The notes: generated by a model not told the origin, from the sequence alone. Positions 15,229 to 23,185 are shown, counted from the stretch's first letter. The stretch: DNA of 35,756 bases from Promicromonospora panici (GCF_900608595.1 NZ_UWYY01000035.1:1-35756); one strand, 5' to 3'. Made by a program: numbers and translations.

Positions 15229-15972
15229 ATGAGCACCAGCACCAGCACCTCTCGCGTCGCCCTCGTCACCGGCGGGACGGGCGGCATCGGCCGCACCGTC
15301 GTCGAGCGGCTCGCGGCGGACGGCTTCGCCGTCGCCGTGCACTACGCGGGCAACCAGGCCAGGGCCGAGGAGGTCGTCGCGAGCGTCACCGCTGCGGGCG
15401 GCCAGGCGATCGCCGTCGGCGGGGACGTCGCCGACGAGGAGGCGATGGCGGCCGCGTTCGACGCGACGGAGGCCGCGTTCGGCGGGATCGACGTCGTGGT
15501 GAACACGGCGGGGATCATGGTCCTCGGCCCGGTTGCGAGCTTCGACCTGGCCGACCTCGACCGCATGCACCGCACCAACATCCGTGGCTCGTTCGTCGTC
15601 GCGCAGCAGGCGGCCCGCCGGGTCCGGGCGGGCGGCGCGATCATCGGCTTCTCGACGAGCCAGACCCGCCTGCAGCACCCCACCTACGCGCCCTACGCGG
15701 CGTCCAAGGCCGCCGTCGAGGCACTGACCCTGGTGCTCGCGCGCGAGCTGCGGGGCAAGGACATCACCGTCAACGCCGTCGCGCCCGGCCCGACGGCCAC
15801 CCCGCTGTTCCTGGACGGCAAGGACGAGCAGACCATCAAGACCCTCGCGGGGCTCGCGCCGCTGGAGCGGCTCGGCACCCCGGACGACGTCGCCGAGACG
15901 GTCGCGTTCCTGGCAGGGCCCGCCCGCTGGGTCAACGGGCAGACCGTCTACGTCAACGGCGGCATCGCCTGA
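15229..15972 (+). CDS. SDR family NAD(P)-dependent oxidoreductase
   Basis: This 247-residue classical short-chain dehydrogenase/reductase has cofactor motif TGGTGGIG (14-21), NTAG (92-95), catalytic Ser142/Ser144 region, and Tyr156-x3-Lys160 (YAASK). It ends with the usual NGQTVYVNGG tail. The length is normal for the 3-ketoacyl-ACP reductase-like subgroup, and the sequence LQHPTYAPYAASK is common in SDRs of unknown substrate. ATG 15229 has a GGGAG Shine-Dalgarno 6 nt upstream, and the in-frame extension upstream overlaps the promoter. It is the first gene of a likely operon with the SDR at 16055 and the TetR gene at 16979, under the 44-bp palindrome. Confidence 0.92.
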   Translation: MSTSTSTSRVALVTGGTGGIGRTVVERLAADGFAVAVHYAGNQARAEEVVASVTAAGGQAIAVGGDVADEEAMAAAFDATEAAFGGIDVVVNTAGIMVLGPVASFDLADLDRMHRTNIRGSFVVAQQAARRVRAGGAIIGFSTSQTRLQHPTYAPYAASKAAVEALTLVLARELRGKDITVNAVAPGPTATPLFLDGKDEQTIKTLAGLAPLERLGTPDDVAETVAFLAGPARWVNGQTVYVNGGIA

Positions 15973-16006
15973 CCGGCGGCCCGCGCCCTCCGCGTACCAC
16001 CCGGAC

Positions 16007-16038
16007 CAGCAGACACATCACGAGCAGCAGACACATCA
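16007..16038. repeat. 14-bp direct repeat between the two SDR genes
   Basis: CAGCAGACACATCA occurs at 16007-16020 and 16025-16038, an 18-nt period, in the 82-nt spacer just before the Shine-Dalgarno of the second SDR. It looks like a recent slippage duplication. A regulatory role is not evident. Confidence 0.6.
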
Positions 16039-16054
16039 GGAAGAAGGAATCGTC

Positions 16055-16945
16055 ATGAGCAACGTCATCGTCATCACCGGAGCCTCCTCGGGCTTCGGCG
16101 CTCTCACGGCCCGTGCCCTGGCCGACGCCGGCGACACCGTCTACGCGGGCATGCGCGAGACCGAGGGCCGCAATGCGCCACGGGTCGGGGCCGCCCGGGC
16201 CTACGCCGAGGAGCACGGCGTGGACCTGCGCGCCATCGAGCTCGACGTCAACTCCCAGACATCGGTCGACGCCGCGGTGGCCCGGATCCAGGCCGAGCAC
16301 GGCCGCATCGACGTGCTGATCCACAACGCCGGCCACATGGTCGTCGGACCGGCCGAGGCGTTCACGCCGGAGCAGCTCGCCGAGCTGTACGACGTCAACG
16401 TCCTGTCCACCCAGCGCGTGAACCGGGCGGTCCTGCCCGGTATGCGCGAGCATGGTGCGGGGCTCGTGATCTGGGTGTCCAGCTCCAGCGTCAAGGGCGG
16501 CACCCCGCCGTACCTCGCCCCCTACTTCGCGGCCAAGGCGGGCATGGACTCGCTCGCGGTGTCGTACGCCGCCGAGCTGGCTCGCTGGGGCGTCGAGACC
16601 TCGATAGTGGTGCCCGGCTCCTTCACGAGCGGCACCAACCATTTCGCGCACGCCGGCCACCCGGCCGACGCCGACGTGGAGGCCGCCTACGAGACCCGGT
16701 ACGCCGGTCTGATGGGCCAGGTCGCCGAGAAGCTCGCGGCGCTGGCCCCCGAGGGCGCGGACGCCTCGCTGGTGTCCGACGAGATCACGCGCATCGTCGC
16801 CCTGCCGGCGGGGCAGCGGCCGTACCGGGTGCACATCGACCCGGCGGACGACGGGTCCGAGGCGGTCTCCGACCTCGCCGACCGGACGCGCCGCGAGTTC
16901 CTCGCCCGCGTGGGCCTGGACGATCTGCTCACGGTGCGCCAGTAG
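16055..16945 (+). CDS. SDR family oxidoreductase (longer, fungal-type-like)
   Basis: This 296-residue SDR has TGASSGFG (8-15), NAGH (91-94), catalytic Ser near 143 and Tyr157-x3-Lys161 (YFAAK). It has a C-terminal extension of about 50 residues beyond the Rossmann core. The extension includes a segment (QRPYRVHIDPADDGSEAV) typical of SDRs in which it closes the active site. Substrate is unknown. ATG 16055 has an AAGGA Shine-Dalgarno. It is the second gene of the SDR-SDR-TetR operon, 82 nt after the first SDR and 33 nt before the regulator. Confidence 0.9.
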   Translation: MSNVIVITGASSGFGALTARALADAGDTVYAGMRETEGRNAPRVGAARAYAEEHGVDLRAIELDVNSQTSVDAAVARIQAEHGRIDVLIHNAGHMVVGPAEAFTPEQLAELYDVNVLSTQRVNRAVLPGMREHGAGLVIWVSSSSVKGGTPPYLAPYFAAKAGMDSLAVSYAAELARWGVETSIVVPGSFTSGTNHFAHAGHPADADVEAAYETRYAGLMGQVAEKLAALAPEGADASLVSDEITRIVALPAGQRPYRVHIDPADDGSEAVSDLADRTRREFLARVGLDDLLTVRQ

Positions 16946-16978
16946 GATCCGGCACCACGGATCCAGGAGGAGACCAAC

Positions 16979-17644
16979 GTGGAGAACCAGCGGACGGCGG
17001 CCGCCGTCGACGAGCCGGGCGCGCGAACCCGGGGCCGCGGGCGCCGTCCTGCCGACGAGGTGCGCGGCGACGTGCTGCGCGCCGTCGGCGAGGTGCTGCT
17101 CAGCGAGGGGATCGCCGACCTGACGTTCGAGCGGGCCGCGCGCCTGGCCGGCGTCAGCAAGACGACCCTGTACAAGTGGTGGCCCTCCAAGGGGGCGCTC
17201 GCGCTCGACGGCTACTTCCACGCAGTCCAGGAGACCCTCGCCTTCCCGGACACGGGCGACATCCGCGCGGACCTGCTGGAGCAGCTCCACGCCTTCGTCC
17301 GGCTGATGACCACCACCCCGGGCGGCCGCGTCCTCACGGAGCTGATCGGCGAGTCCCAGACGGACAAGGAGCTCGCGGCCGCGTATCGGTCCCTGTACTC
17401 CGCCGAGCGCCGGGCCCTGGCGGGGCAGCGGCTGCGGCGCGCCCAGGAGCAGGGGCAGCTCAGGGACGACGTCGACATGCAGGTCGTGGTGGACCAGCTC
17501 TGGGGAGCCGTCTACCACCGGCTCCTCATCCCGGACGAGCCCGTCACCGAGGCCTTCGCCGACGCCCTGGTGAACAACCTCCTGAACGGAATCGCGAACC
17601 GCCCTGAGGCGGATGCATTCGGACCCGACACACACGCACCTTGA
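16979..17644 (+). CDS. TetR family transcriptional regulator
   Basis: This 221-residue regulator has a basic, disordered N-terminus (about 1-25), then a TetR helix-turn-helix (LTFERAARLAGVSKTTLYKWWPSKGALALDGYF). A helical C-terminal domain of the TetR_C_11-like type follows, with no recognisable ligand motif. The start is GTG 16979 with a near-perfect AGGAGG Shine-Dalgarno. As the last gene of the SDR operon it probably autoregulates the operon through the palindrome at 15162-15205. The ligand is likely an aldehyde or ketone processed by the SDRs, which is inference from context. Confidence 0.9.
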   Translation: MENQRTAAAVDEPGARTRGRGRRPADEVRGDVLRAVGEVLLSEGIADLTFERAARLAGVSKTTLYKWWPSKGALALDGYFHAVQETLAFPDTGDIRADLLEQLHAFVRLMTTTPGGRVLTELIGESQTDKELAAAYRSLYSAERRALAGQRLRRAQEQGQLRDDVDMQVVVDQLWGAVYHRLLIPDEPVTEAFADALVNNLLNGIANRPEADAFGPDTHAP

Positions 17645-17745
17645 TGTGCCTTTTGTAGAGCTCCGAAAACACACTCACCATGTGGTTACGCACTAGTAGT
17701 GAGGTGAGAGGGATGAGCAGGACAACACCGTCGGCGCGAGCGGGC
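17645..17745. other. Spacer with promoter-like palindrome but no gene behind it
   Basis: The 101-bp spacer between the convergent TetR and HxlR genes is less GC-rich than its surroundings. It holds CACTA-G-TAGTG (17691-17701), a perfect 5-1-5 palindrome, followed by GAGGTGAGAGGG and ATG 17713. That looks like a regulated promoter plus ribosome binding site. The frame behind it only runs antisense through hxlR, so I do not call a gene. Confidence 0.35.
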
Positions 17746-18159
17746 CTAGACGGCGCGGGCCGACTTCTTGCGGCCGACCCCGGTCAGCTCGTGGTCACGC
17801 CGACTGGCGGCGACGTCCTCGTGATGCGCGGCCGCCCAGCCCGCGAGCGTCATCACGGCGTCCACCAGCGACCGGCCGAGGCTCGTCAGGGCGTACTCGA
17901 CGCGAGGCGGCACCTCCGGGTAGGCGGTGCGGGTCAGCAGTCCGTCCCGCTCCAGGGCCTTCAGGGTCACGGTGAGCATCCGCTGCGAGATCCCGGGGAT
18001 GCTCGCCTGTAGGTCGGAGTAGCGCAGCGGCTCCGCGCCGAGCGTGCTGATGATCAGCACGCTCCACTTGTCGCCGATCCGGTCGAGCACCTCACGGATG
18101 AACGCGCTCTCCTCGGGCCATGCCTCGCACGGCCCGCTGATCCTCCTCGATGTCGCCAT
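17746..18159 (-). CDS. HxlR family transcriptional regulator
   Basis: This 137-residue winged-helix regulator carries the HxlR signature: a single Cys near the N-terminus (Cys11 in GPCEAW), IGDKWSVLIISTLGAEPLRYSDLQASIPGISQRMLTVTLKALERDGLLTR split over helices 2-4, and the wing VPPRVEYALTSLGRSL. Family members such as HypR and YodB sense electrophiles, quinones or aldehydes, often through that N-terminal Cys. The gene is divergent from the SDR-like gene at 18282 across 122 bp and probably controls it. The C-terminal tail (about 115-137) is polar. Confidence 0.9.
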   Translation of the reverse strand: MATSRRISGPCEAWPEESAFIREVLDRIGDKWSVLIISTLGAEPLRYSDLQASIPGISQRMLTVTLKALERDGLLTRTAYPEVPPRVEYALTSLGRSLVDAVMTLAGWAAAHHEDVAASRRDHELTGVGRKKSARAV

Positions 18160-18207
18160 CTGGTCCGCCTCCCGTTCGCCTTCACGGCAGCGTACAGGCC
18201 TTCCGGT

Positions 18208-18225
18208 CTGTTACCGCATCAACAG
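18208..18225. promoter_or_regulatory. Candidate HxlR operator CTGTT-N8-AACAG
   Basis: A 5-bp inverted repeat with an 8-nt spacer lies in the AT-richer middle of the divergent spacer, 57 nt before the SDR-like start. It is short, so the assignment rests mainly on position. Confidence 0.3.
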
Positions 18226-18281
18226 TAAGTAAAGCCCGCGGCGCCAAGCTCGCCGTGCGCACCACCGAAAGGAAGCTCGCC

Positions 18282-18962
18282 ATGCCCACCATCGCCATCG
18301 TCGGAGCCGGGCCAGGCCTCGGTCTGTCCATCGCCAAGGCATTCGGGGACAACGGATACTCCGTCGCGCTCGTCTCCCGCACCCAGGAGAAGCTCGACAC
18401 CCTCGCCACGGAGCTGAAGGAGGCCGGGATCGAGGCCGCGGGCTTCGCCGCCGACGTCATGGACCCCGCCTCGGTCACCGCGGCCTTCGACCGGATCAAG
18501 GAACGCTTCGGGGCCGTGGACGTCCTGGAGTACTCGCCCGCCCCGCACACGCCCGTCCCCGGCCTGAGCAACCCGGCCCCGCTGGAGGCGAACCGAGCCA
18601 ACATCCAGCCGCAGATCGACTACTACCTCTACGGCGGGCTCGCGGCCACCGAGCAGGTGCTGCCCGCCATGATCGAGCGCGGCAGCGGCACCATCCTCTA
18701 CACCACCGGCGGCACCTCCCAGGACCCGCTCTCCGGGCCCGCCGAGTTCACCACCACGACCATCGGCAGCGGTGCGCTGCGCAGCTACGCTCTGAAGCTG
18801 CACCAGGCGACCGAGGGCACCGGCGTGTACGTCGCGCACGTCCCGCTCTTCGTCTGGATCGGCAGCGGCGGGCCCGAGACCCAGCCCGCGGCCATCGCTC
18901 AGCACTACTGGACCACCCACACCACGCGCGACGGAGCCGAGCAGCCCTACGTCGCCCTCTGA
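18282..18962 (+). CDS. SDR-like NAD(P)-binding protein lacking the YxxxK catalytic motif
   Basis: The 226-residue protein has a Rossmann fold with cofactor motif GAGPGLG (8-14) and the SDR-like strand/helix order. However, the usual NAG is replaced by EYSPAP. At the place of Tyr-x3-Lys it reads TTTTIGSGALRSYALKLH, with no Tyr-x3-Lys pair. It may use another Tyr, or be a non-classical reductase, a sensor or an NAD(P)H-binding protein. ATG 18282 is preceded by AAAGGAAG; in-frame sequence upstream runs into the promoter region and looks non-coding. The divergent HxlR gene suggests induction by reactive small molecules. A strong hairpin separates it from the convergent glucarate genes. Confidence 0.85.
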   Translation: MPTIAIVGAGPGLGLSIAKAFGDNGYSVALVSRTQEKLDTLATELKEAGIEAAGFAADVMDPASVTAAFDRIKERFGAVDVLEYSPAPHTPVPGLSNPAPLEANRANIQPQIDYYLYGGLAATEQVLPAMIERGSGTILYTTGGTSQDPLSGPAEFTTTTIGSGALRSYALKLHQATEGTGVYVAHVPLFVWIGSGGPETQPAAIAQHYWTTHTTRDGAEQPYVAL

Positions 18963-18973
18963 CCGGGCGGTGC

Positions 18974-19002
18974 CGGGCCGGCCTCGGTACGGGGCCGGCC
19001 CG
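18974..19002. terminator. Bidirectional terminator, perfect 10-bp GC stem
   Basis: CGGGCCGGCC (18974-18983) and GGCCGGCCCG (18993-19002) flank a 9-nt loop between the convergent SDR-like and gudD genes. A second small stem, CTCCG-N4-CGGAG, lies next to the gudD stop. Confidence 0.75.
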
Positions 19003-19025
19003 CAGGCTCCGCTACCGGAGACCCG

Positions 19026-20354
19026 TCACCGGACCAGGCACGGCCGCTTCGGGTCGAACTCCCACCCCTCGACCAGGTACTGCATGGCCACGGCGTCGTC
19101 CCGCGCGCCCAGCCCGTGGGACAGGTAGAGCTCGTGGGCGGCGGCCAGCCGCTCGCGGTCGAGCTCGACGCCGAGCCCGGGCGTCGTCGGCACCGCGATC
19201 GCGCCGTCGCGGATCTGCGGCGGCGCCGTCGTCAGGCCCTGGCCGTCCTGCCAGATCCAGTGCGTGTCGAGCGCGGTGATCGTGCCGGGCGCCGCGGCGC
19301 CCACGTGCGTGAACATGGCCAGCGAGACGTCGAAGTGGTTGTTGGAGTGCGACCCCCAGGTCAGCCCGAACTCGTGGCAGAGCTGAGCTACCCGGACGGA
19401 GCCCGCCATGGTCCAGAAGTGCGGGTCGGCCAGGGGGATGTCGACGGCGCCCGCGCGCACGGCGTGCGCCATCTCGCGCCAGTCGGTGGCGATCATGTTG
19501 GTCGCGGTCGGCAGCCCGGTCGCCCGCCGGAACTCCGCCATCACCTCCCGGCCGGAGAACCGGCCCTCCGCGCCGCACGGGTCCTCCGCGTAGGCGACGA
19601 CGCCGCGCATGCGCCGGCCGAGCCGGATCGCCTCGGCCAGGGGCCAGCCGCCGTTGGGGTCGAGCGTGATCCGCGCGTCGGGGAACCGCTCCTTGAGCGC
19701 GACCACGGTGTCGACCTCCAGGTCGCCGGCCTGGACGCCGCCCTTGAGCTTGAAGTCCGTGAAGCCGTACCGTGCGGCGGCGGCCTCGGCCAGCCGCACG
19801 ACGTCGTCGGGCGTCATGGCCCGCTCGCGCCGTAGCCGGCCCCATGCGTCGGACGCGTCGTCCCCGCGCAGGTACGGCAGGTCGGTGGCGCCCGGGTCGC
19901 CCACGTAGAAGAGGTAGCCGAGCATCGGCACGGACTCGCGCTGGGCGCCGTCGCCGAGCAGCTCGGCCACGGGCACACCGAGGTCCTGGCCGTGCAGGTC
20001 CAGCAGCGCGGACTCCAGGGCCGTGACCGCGTGCACCGTGGTGCGCAGGTCGAACGTCTGCAGGCCGCGGCCACCCGCGTCGCGGTCGGCGAATGCTGCC
20101 GAGACGGAGCGCAGCAGGCTGCGGTACCGCGCCACCGGCTGCCCGACGACGATCCGGCCCGCCTCCTCGATGGTGGCCCGGATCTTCTCCCCGCCGGGTA
20201 CCTCGCCGAGCCCGGTGCGGCCGTCGGAGTCGGTGACGATCGCGATGTTGCGCGTGAAGAACGGGCCGTGCGCGCCGGACAGGTTGAGCAGCATCGAGTC
20301 GTGGCCCGCGACGGGCACCACCTCGACACGCGCGATCGTGGGGTGGGTGCTCAC
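19026..20354 (-). CDS. gudD: D-glucarate dehydratase
   Basis: This 442-residue enolase-superfamily enzyme dehydrates D-glucarate to 5-dehydro-4-deoxy-D-glucarate in the cytosol. All catalytic landmarks align with E. coli GlucD at a constant offset of 3: Lys204 (FKLKGG, Lys207 in E. coli), Asp232 (DPNGGW), Glu263 (DPCGAEG), Asn286 (TNMIATDW), Asp310 and His336 (GSHSNNH). The conserved TNMIATDWREMAHA and SHSNNHFDVSLAMFTHVG blocks are diagnostic of this subfamily. The start is GTG 20354, overlapping the aldehyde dehydrogenase stop by 4 nt (GTGA). It is the last gene of the kdgD-ALDH-gudD operon, whose three enzymes make the complete route to 2-oxoglutarate. Confidence 0.95.
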   Translation of the reverse strand: MSTHPTIARVEVVPVAGHDSMLLNLSGAHGPFFTRNIAIVTDSDGRTGLGEVPGGEKIRATIEEAGRIVVGQPVARYRSLLRSVSAAFADRDAGGRGLQTFDLRTTVHAVTALESALLDLHGQDLGVPVAELLGDGAQRESVPMLGYLFYVGDPGATDLPYLRGDDASDAWGRLRRERAMTPDDVVRLAEAAAARYGFTDFKLKGGVQAGDLEVDTVVALKERFPDARITLDPNGGWPLAEAIRLGRRMRGVVAYAEDPCGAEGRFSGREVMAEFRRATGLPTATNMIATDWREMAHAVRAGAVDIPLADPHFWTMAGSVRVAQLCHEFGLTWGSHSNNHFDVSLAMFTHVGAAAPGTITALDTHWIWQDGQGLTTAPPQIRDGAIAVPTTPGLGVELDRERLAAAHELYLSHGLGARDDAVAMQYLVEGWEFDPKRPCLVR

Positions 20355-21997
20355 CGGGCGGCCTCGGCGGGCTCGGCTTCGCTCGGCTCGCCCGCGCCGA
20401 GCACGACGTCGAGCACGCCGTCGACGCGCCGCGTCAGGTGCCACGGGTTGTCGGACCGGACCGGCTCGGGCAGCAGGTACTCGGGCAGGTTCTGGTAGGC
20501 CACGGGGCGCAGGAACCGCTCGATCGCGAGCGTGCCCACCGAGGTGCTGCGGGAGTCCGACGTCGCCGGGAACGGGCCGCCGTGCACCATCGCGTGCCCG
20601 ACCTCGACGCCGGTCGGCCAGCCGTTCGCGAGGATGCGGCCGGCGGTGCGCTCCAGGACGGGCAGCAGCGCCGCGGCCGTCTCGCGGTCGGCCTCGGTCA
20701 GGTGCAGCGTCACGGTGAGCTGCCCCTCCAGTCGTCCGACGGCGGCCAGCAGCTCCTCGGCGTCCGCGTACCGGACCACCAGCGAGGCGGCGCCGAAGAT
20801 CTCGGCCTGCAGCACCGGGTTGCTCAGCAGGGTCGGCACGCTGCTCGCGAACACCGCCGGCGCGGGGGCGTTGCGGGTGTCGCCGGGGGAGCCGGCCCCG
20901 ACCAGGCGCACACCGTCCTGGGCGGCCAGCGCGTCCACGCCGTCCTGCCAGGCCTCGGCGATGCCGGCGGTGAGCATGGTCTGCCCGGCGGCGGCAGCGG
21001 CGGCGCGCCCGGTGGCCTCCACGAACGCGTCGCCGCGTGCGCCGTCCGGCACGAACACGAGCCCGGGCGCGGTGCAGAGCTGGCCCGACGAGCCCGTGAC
21101 CGACGTGAGGTACGCCGCGGCGAGGGTGTCGACGTCGCCGGCCAGGGCGCCGTCGAGCAGGATCGTGGGGTTGATCGAGCTCATCTCGGCGTAGACCGGG
21201 ATGGGCACGGTGCGTGCGGCGGCCGCCGCGACCAGCGCGAGGCCGCCGCCGCGCGAGCCGGTGAAGCCGACCGCCTGGATGGCGGGGTCGGACACGAGGG
21301 CCTGGCCCACGGCGTTGCCCGGCCCGTAGACCAGGGAGAACACGCCGGGGTGCAGGCCGCACTGCGCGACGGCGTCGGCCACCGCACGGCCCACGAGCTC
21401 TGCCGTGCCCGGGTGCGCGTTGTGCGCCTTGACGACCACGGGGCAGCCCGCCGCCAGCGCCGAAGCCGTATCGCCGCCCGCGGTGGAGAAGGCGAGCGGG
21501 AAGTTGCTCGCGCCGAACACCGCGACGGGCCCGAGGGGCACCTTGCGCTGACGGATGTCGACACGGGGCAGTGGAGCGCGGTCGGGCAGAGCCGGGTCGA
21601 TCCGCACGCCGCGGTGGTCGCCCTGCCGCACCACCTGCGCGAACAGCCGCAGCTGACCGGTGGTGCGGGCGAGCTCGCCCTTCAGGCGAGCCGCCGGGAG
21701 GCCGGTCTCGCGCATGGCGCGCGCGACGACGTCGGGCCCCAGGGCGTCGATGTTCGCCGCGGCCTGCTCGAGGAACTGCGCGTGAGGCTCGGGTGCGAGC
21801 GCGGAGAACGAAGCGAACGCGTCCTGCGCGGCGGCCGTCGCCTGGGCGACCTGCGCGTCGTCGAGGAGCGAGTAGGCGGGTTCGAGGGCCTCGGCGGTGG
21901 CCGGGTCCTGCCCGGCGAGCGTGCCCGCCGCGCCGACGAGGGGCGAGCCGGCGACTATCGAGTGGCCGGTGAGCTGGGTGGTCGGCTCAGTGGTCAT
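20351..21997 (-). CDS. 2,5-dioxopentanoate (alpha-ketoglutarate semialdehyde) dehydrogenase, ALDH family
   Basis: This 548-residue aldehyde dehydrogenase has Asn165 (FGASNFPLAF), Lys190 in the cofactor site, general base Glu271 (YAEMSSINP) and nucleophile Cys308 (TGSSGQLCTAPG). The FGASNFP and AEMSSINP sequences are typical of NADP-dependent alpha-ketoglutarate semialdehyde dehydrogenases, which finish hexarate and pentose catabolism by making 2-oxoglutarate. ATG 21997 has an AAGGAG Shine-Dalgarno. It sits between kdgD, which would make its substrate, and gudD, so function is supported by both sequence and context. The residues specifying NADP over NAD were not resolved. Confidence 0.93.
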   Translation of the reverse strand: MTTEPTTQLTGHSIVAGSPLVGAAGTLAGQDPATAEALEPAYSLLDDAQVAQATAAAQDAFASFSALAPEPHAQFLEQAAANIDALGPDVVARAMRETGLPAARLKGELARTTGQLRLFAQVVRQGDHRGVRIDPALPDRAPLPRVDIRQRKVPLGPVAVFGASNFPLAFSTAGGDTASALAAGCPVVVKAHNAHPGTAELVGRAVADAVAQCGLHPGVFSLVYGPGNAVGQALVSDPAIQAVGFTGSRGGGLALVAAAAARTVPIPVYAEMSSINPTILLDGALAGDVDTLAAAYLTSVTGSSGQLCTAPGLVFVPDGARGDAFVEATGRAAAAAAGQTMLTAGIAEAWQDGVDALAAQDGVRLVGAGSPGDTRNAPAPAVFASSVPTLLSNPVLQAEIFGAASLVVRYADAEELLAAVGRLEGQLTVTLHLTEADRETAAALLPVLERTAGRILANGWPTGVEVGHAMVHGGPFPATSDSRSTSVGTLAIERFLRPVAYQNLPEYLLPEPVRSDNPWHLTRRVDGVLDVVLGAGEPSEAEPAEAAR

Positions 21998-22026
21998 GGC
22001 GTGTCTCCTTGTCGAACGTGCGTGGG

Positions 22027-22983
22027 TCAGCCGGCCAGCGCGGCCGCGCCGGCGTCGTCCGCCGGGCGCGCCCCTGCCGCGTCGAGCAGTGCGCCGAGGT
22101 CCGCGAGGTCCTGGGTGGTGAGGTCCTGCAGGGGCGGCCGGACGCTGCCCATGTCGCGGCCGATCGCCTTCATGCCGCCCTTGACGATGGACACCCCGTA
22201 ACCCTTGGCCCGGTCGCGGATGTCGACGTAGGGCAGCACGAACTGGTTGAGCTTCTCCGTGACCGCCGCGTGGTTCATGCTGCGCACGTCACGGTAGAAC
22301 GCCAGGGCGAACTCGGGCACGAAGTTGTACATCGCCGAGGAGTAGGTGCTCATGCCGAGCTGCAGCAGCGGCAGCGCGAAGGTCTCCGCGGTGGGCAGCC
22401 CGCCCAGATAGAACAGCCGGTCGCCGTTGGCGGCGTAGACGCGGGTGAGCTGCTCGATGTCGCCCAGCGCGTCCTTGAACCCGATGAAGTTGGGGTGCCG
22501 CTCGGCCAGCCGGGCCACGGTCTGTGCGGAGTAGACGGCGTTGCCGCGGTTGTAGACGATCACCCCGAGGCTCGTGGCGGCGCAGATGGCGGAGGCGTGC
22601 TCCAGCAGGCCGTCCTGGTCCGCCTCGGTGAGGTACGGGGGCAGCAGCAGGAGCCCCTCGGCGCCGGCGGCCTCCGCGGCGCGCGCGTTCTGGATCGCCT
22701 GGGCGGTGTTGCCGCCCGCGCTGCCGAGCACCGGGGTGCGCCCGGCGGCGGCCTCGACGGCGAGCCGGACCACGCGGGCCGACTCCTCGGGTGTCAGGCT
22801 GAAGCCCTCGCCTGTGCCACCCGCGGCGAACAGGCCGCCGATCTGGAAGCTCGACTGCCAGTCGATGTGCTCGCGGTAGCGCTGCTCGTCGATCTCCCCG
22901 TCCCCGGCGAACGGGGTGACGGGGAAGGACAGCAGCCCGTCCTTGAGGGCGACGGCGAGCTCCTGGGGTGCGTACGTGGCCAA
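22027..22983 (-). CDS. kdgD: 5-dehydro-4-deoxyglucarate dehydratase (decarboxylating)
   Basis: This 318-residue DHDPS/NAL-superfamily TIM barrel has the GGTGEG substrate loop (55-60), Tyr144 (VIVYNRGNAVY) and Schiff-base Lys170 (NFIGFKDALGD). The YNRGNAVY and FKDALGDIEQLTR sequences are those of KDG dehydratases, which convert 5-dehydro-4-deoxyglucarate to 2,5-dioxopentanoate, CO2 and water. The start is an unusual TTG (22983): AGGAGG lies at 22991-22996, 7 nt before it, and in-frame sequence further upstream runs into the promoter. It is the first gene of the operon kdgD-ALDH-gudD. Its promoter is the shared 55-bp element at 23046-23100. Confidence 0.95.
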   Translation of the reverse strand: MATYAPQELAVALKDGLLSFPVTPFAGDGEIDEQRYREHIDWQSSFQIGGLFAAGGTGEGFSLTPEESARVVRLAVEAAAGRTPVLGSAGGNTAQAIQNARAAEAAGAEGLLLLPPYLTEADQDGLLEHASAICAATSLGVIVYNRGNAVYSAQTVARLAERHPNFIGFKDALGDIEQLTRVYAANGDRLFYLGGLPTAETFALPLLQLGMSTYSSAMYNFVPEFALAFYRDVRSMNHAAVTEKLNQFVLPYVDIRDRAKGYGVSIVKGGMKAIGRDMGSVRPPLQDLTTQDLADLGALLDAAGARPADDAGAAALAG

Positions 22984-22990
22984 GGTGGCC

Positions 22991-22996
22991 CCTCCT
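22991..22996 (-). promoter_or_regulatory. Shine-Dalgarno AGGAGG setting the TTG start of kdgD
   Basis: AGGAGG on the minus strand ends 7 nt before TTG 22983. No ATG or GTG is equally placed, so TTG is the best start. Confidence 0.75.
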
Positions 22997-23045
22997 GTGA
23001 CAGACGTCGGCGATGGCGTGCTGGATACGGCTACGGTTCGCCGCC

Positions 23046-23100
23046 ACCGTAGGAACCGCCCACGATGCCTGTCCAAGCCCAATCGTGCATCGATTCATAC
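23046..23100 (-). promoter_or_regulatory. Shared 55-bp promoter/operator element, copy 1 (kdgD operon)
   Basis: Read on the minus strand it contains a -35 box TGGACA (23075-23070), an 18-nt spacer and a -10 box TACGGT (23051-23046), about 60 nt before the kdgD start. It aligns without gaps to 24083-24137 on the plus strand at 39 of 55 positions. The most conserved stretch is GCTT-R-GACAGGCATCGT. An inverted repeat CGATGC-N18-GCATCG (23063-23092) lies inside, and AATCG-N5-CGATT is a LysR-like T-N11-A dyad. Confidence 0.65.
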
Positions 23101-23125
23101 TTGACCAGCATCACCCCTTCGCTGA

Positions 23126-23177
23126 GTGCTGGATTTTCGCCCCGTTCCGGGCGTCTGGAGGGGCGAAGATCCAGCAC
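23126..23177 (-). terminator. Large hairpin terminator after lysR
   Basis: The arms 23126-23143 and 23160-23177 pair over 18 bp (one G-U) around a 16-nt loop, starting 9 nt after the lysR stop codon. It has no T-tract. It isolates lysR from the kdgD operon that starts downstream on the same strand. Confidence 0.7.
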
Positions 23178-23185
23178 CCAACGGG

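Noticed and set aside
15953..17674. A 573-codon open frame antisense to the second SDR and TetR genes
   Set aside because: It mirrors two genes with clear motifs, and its sequence is low-complexity Arg/Gly/Val/Asp typical of the reverse frame of GC-rich coding DNA.
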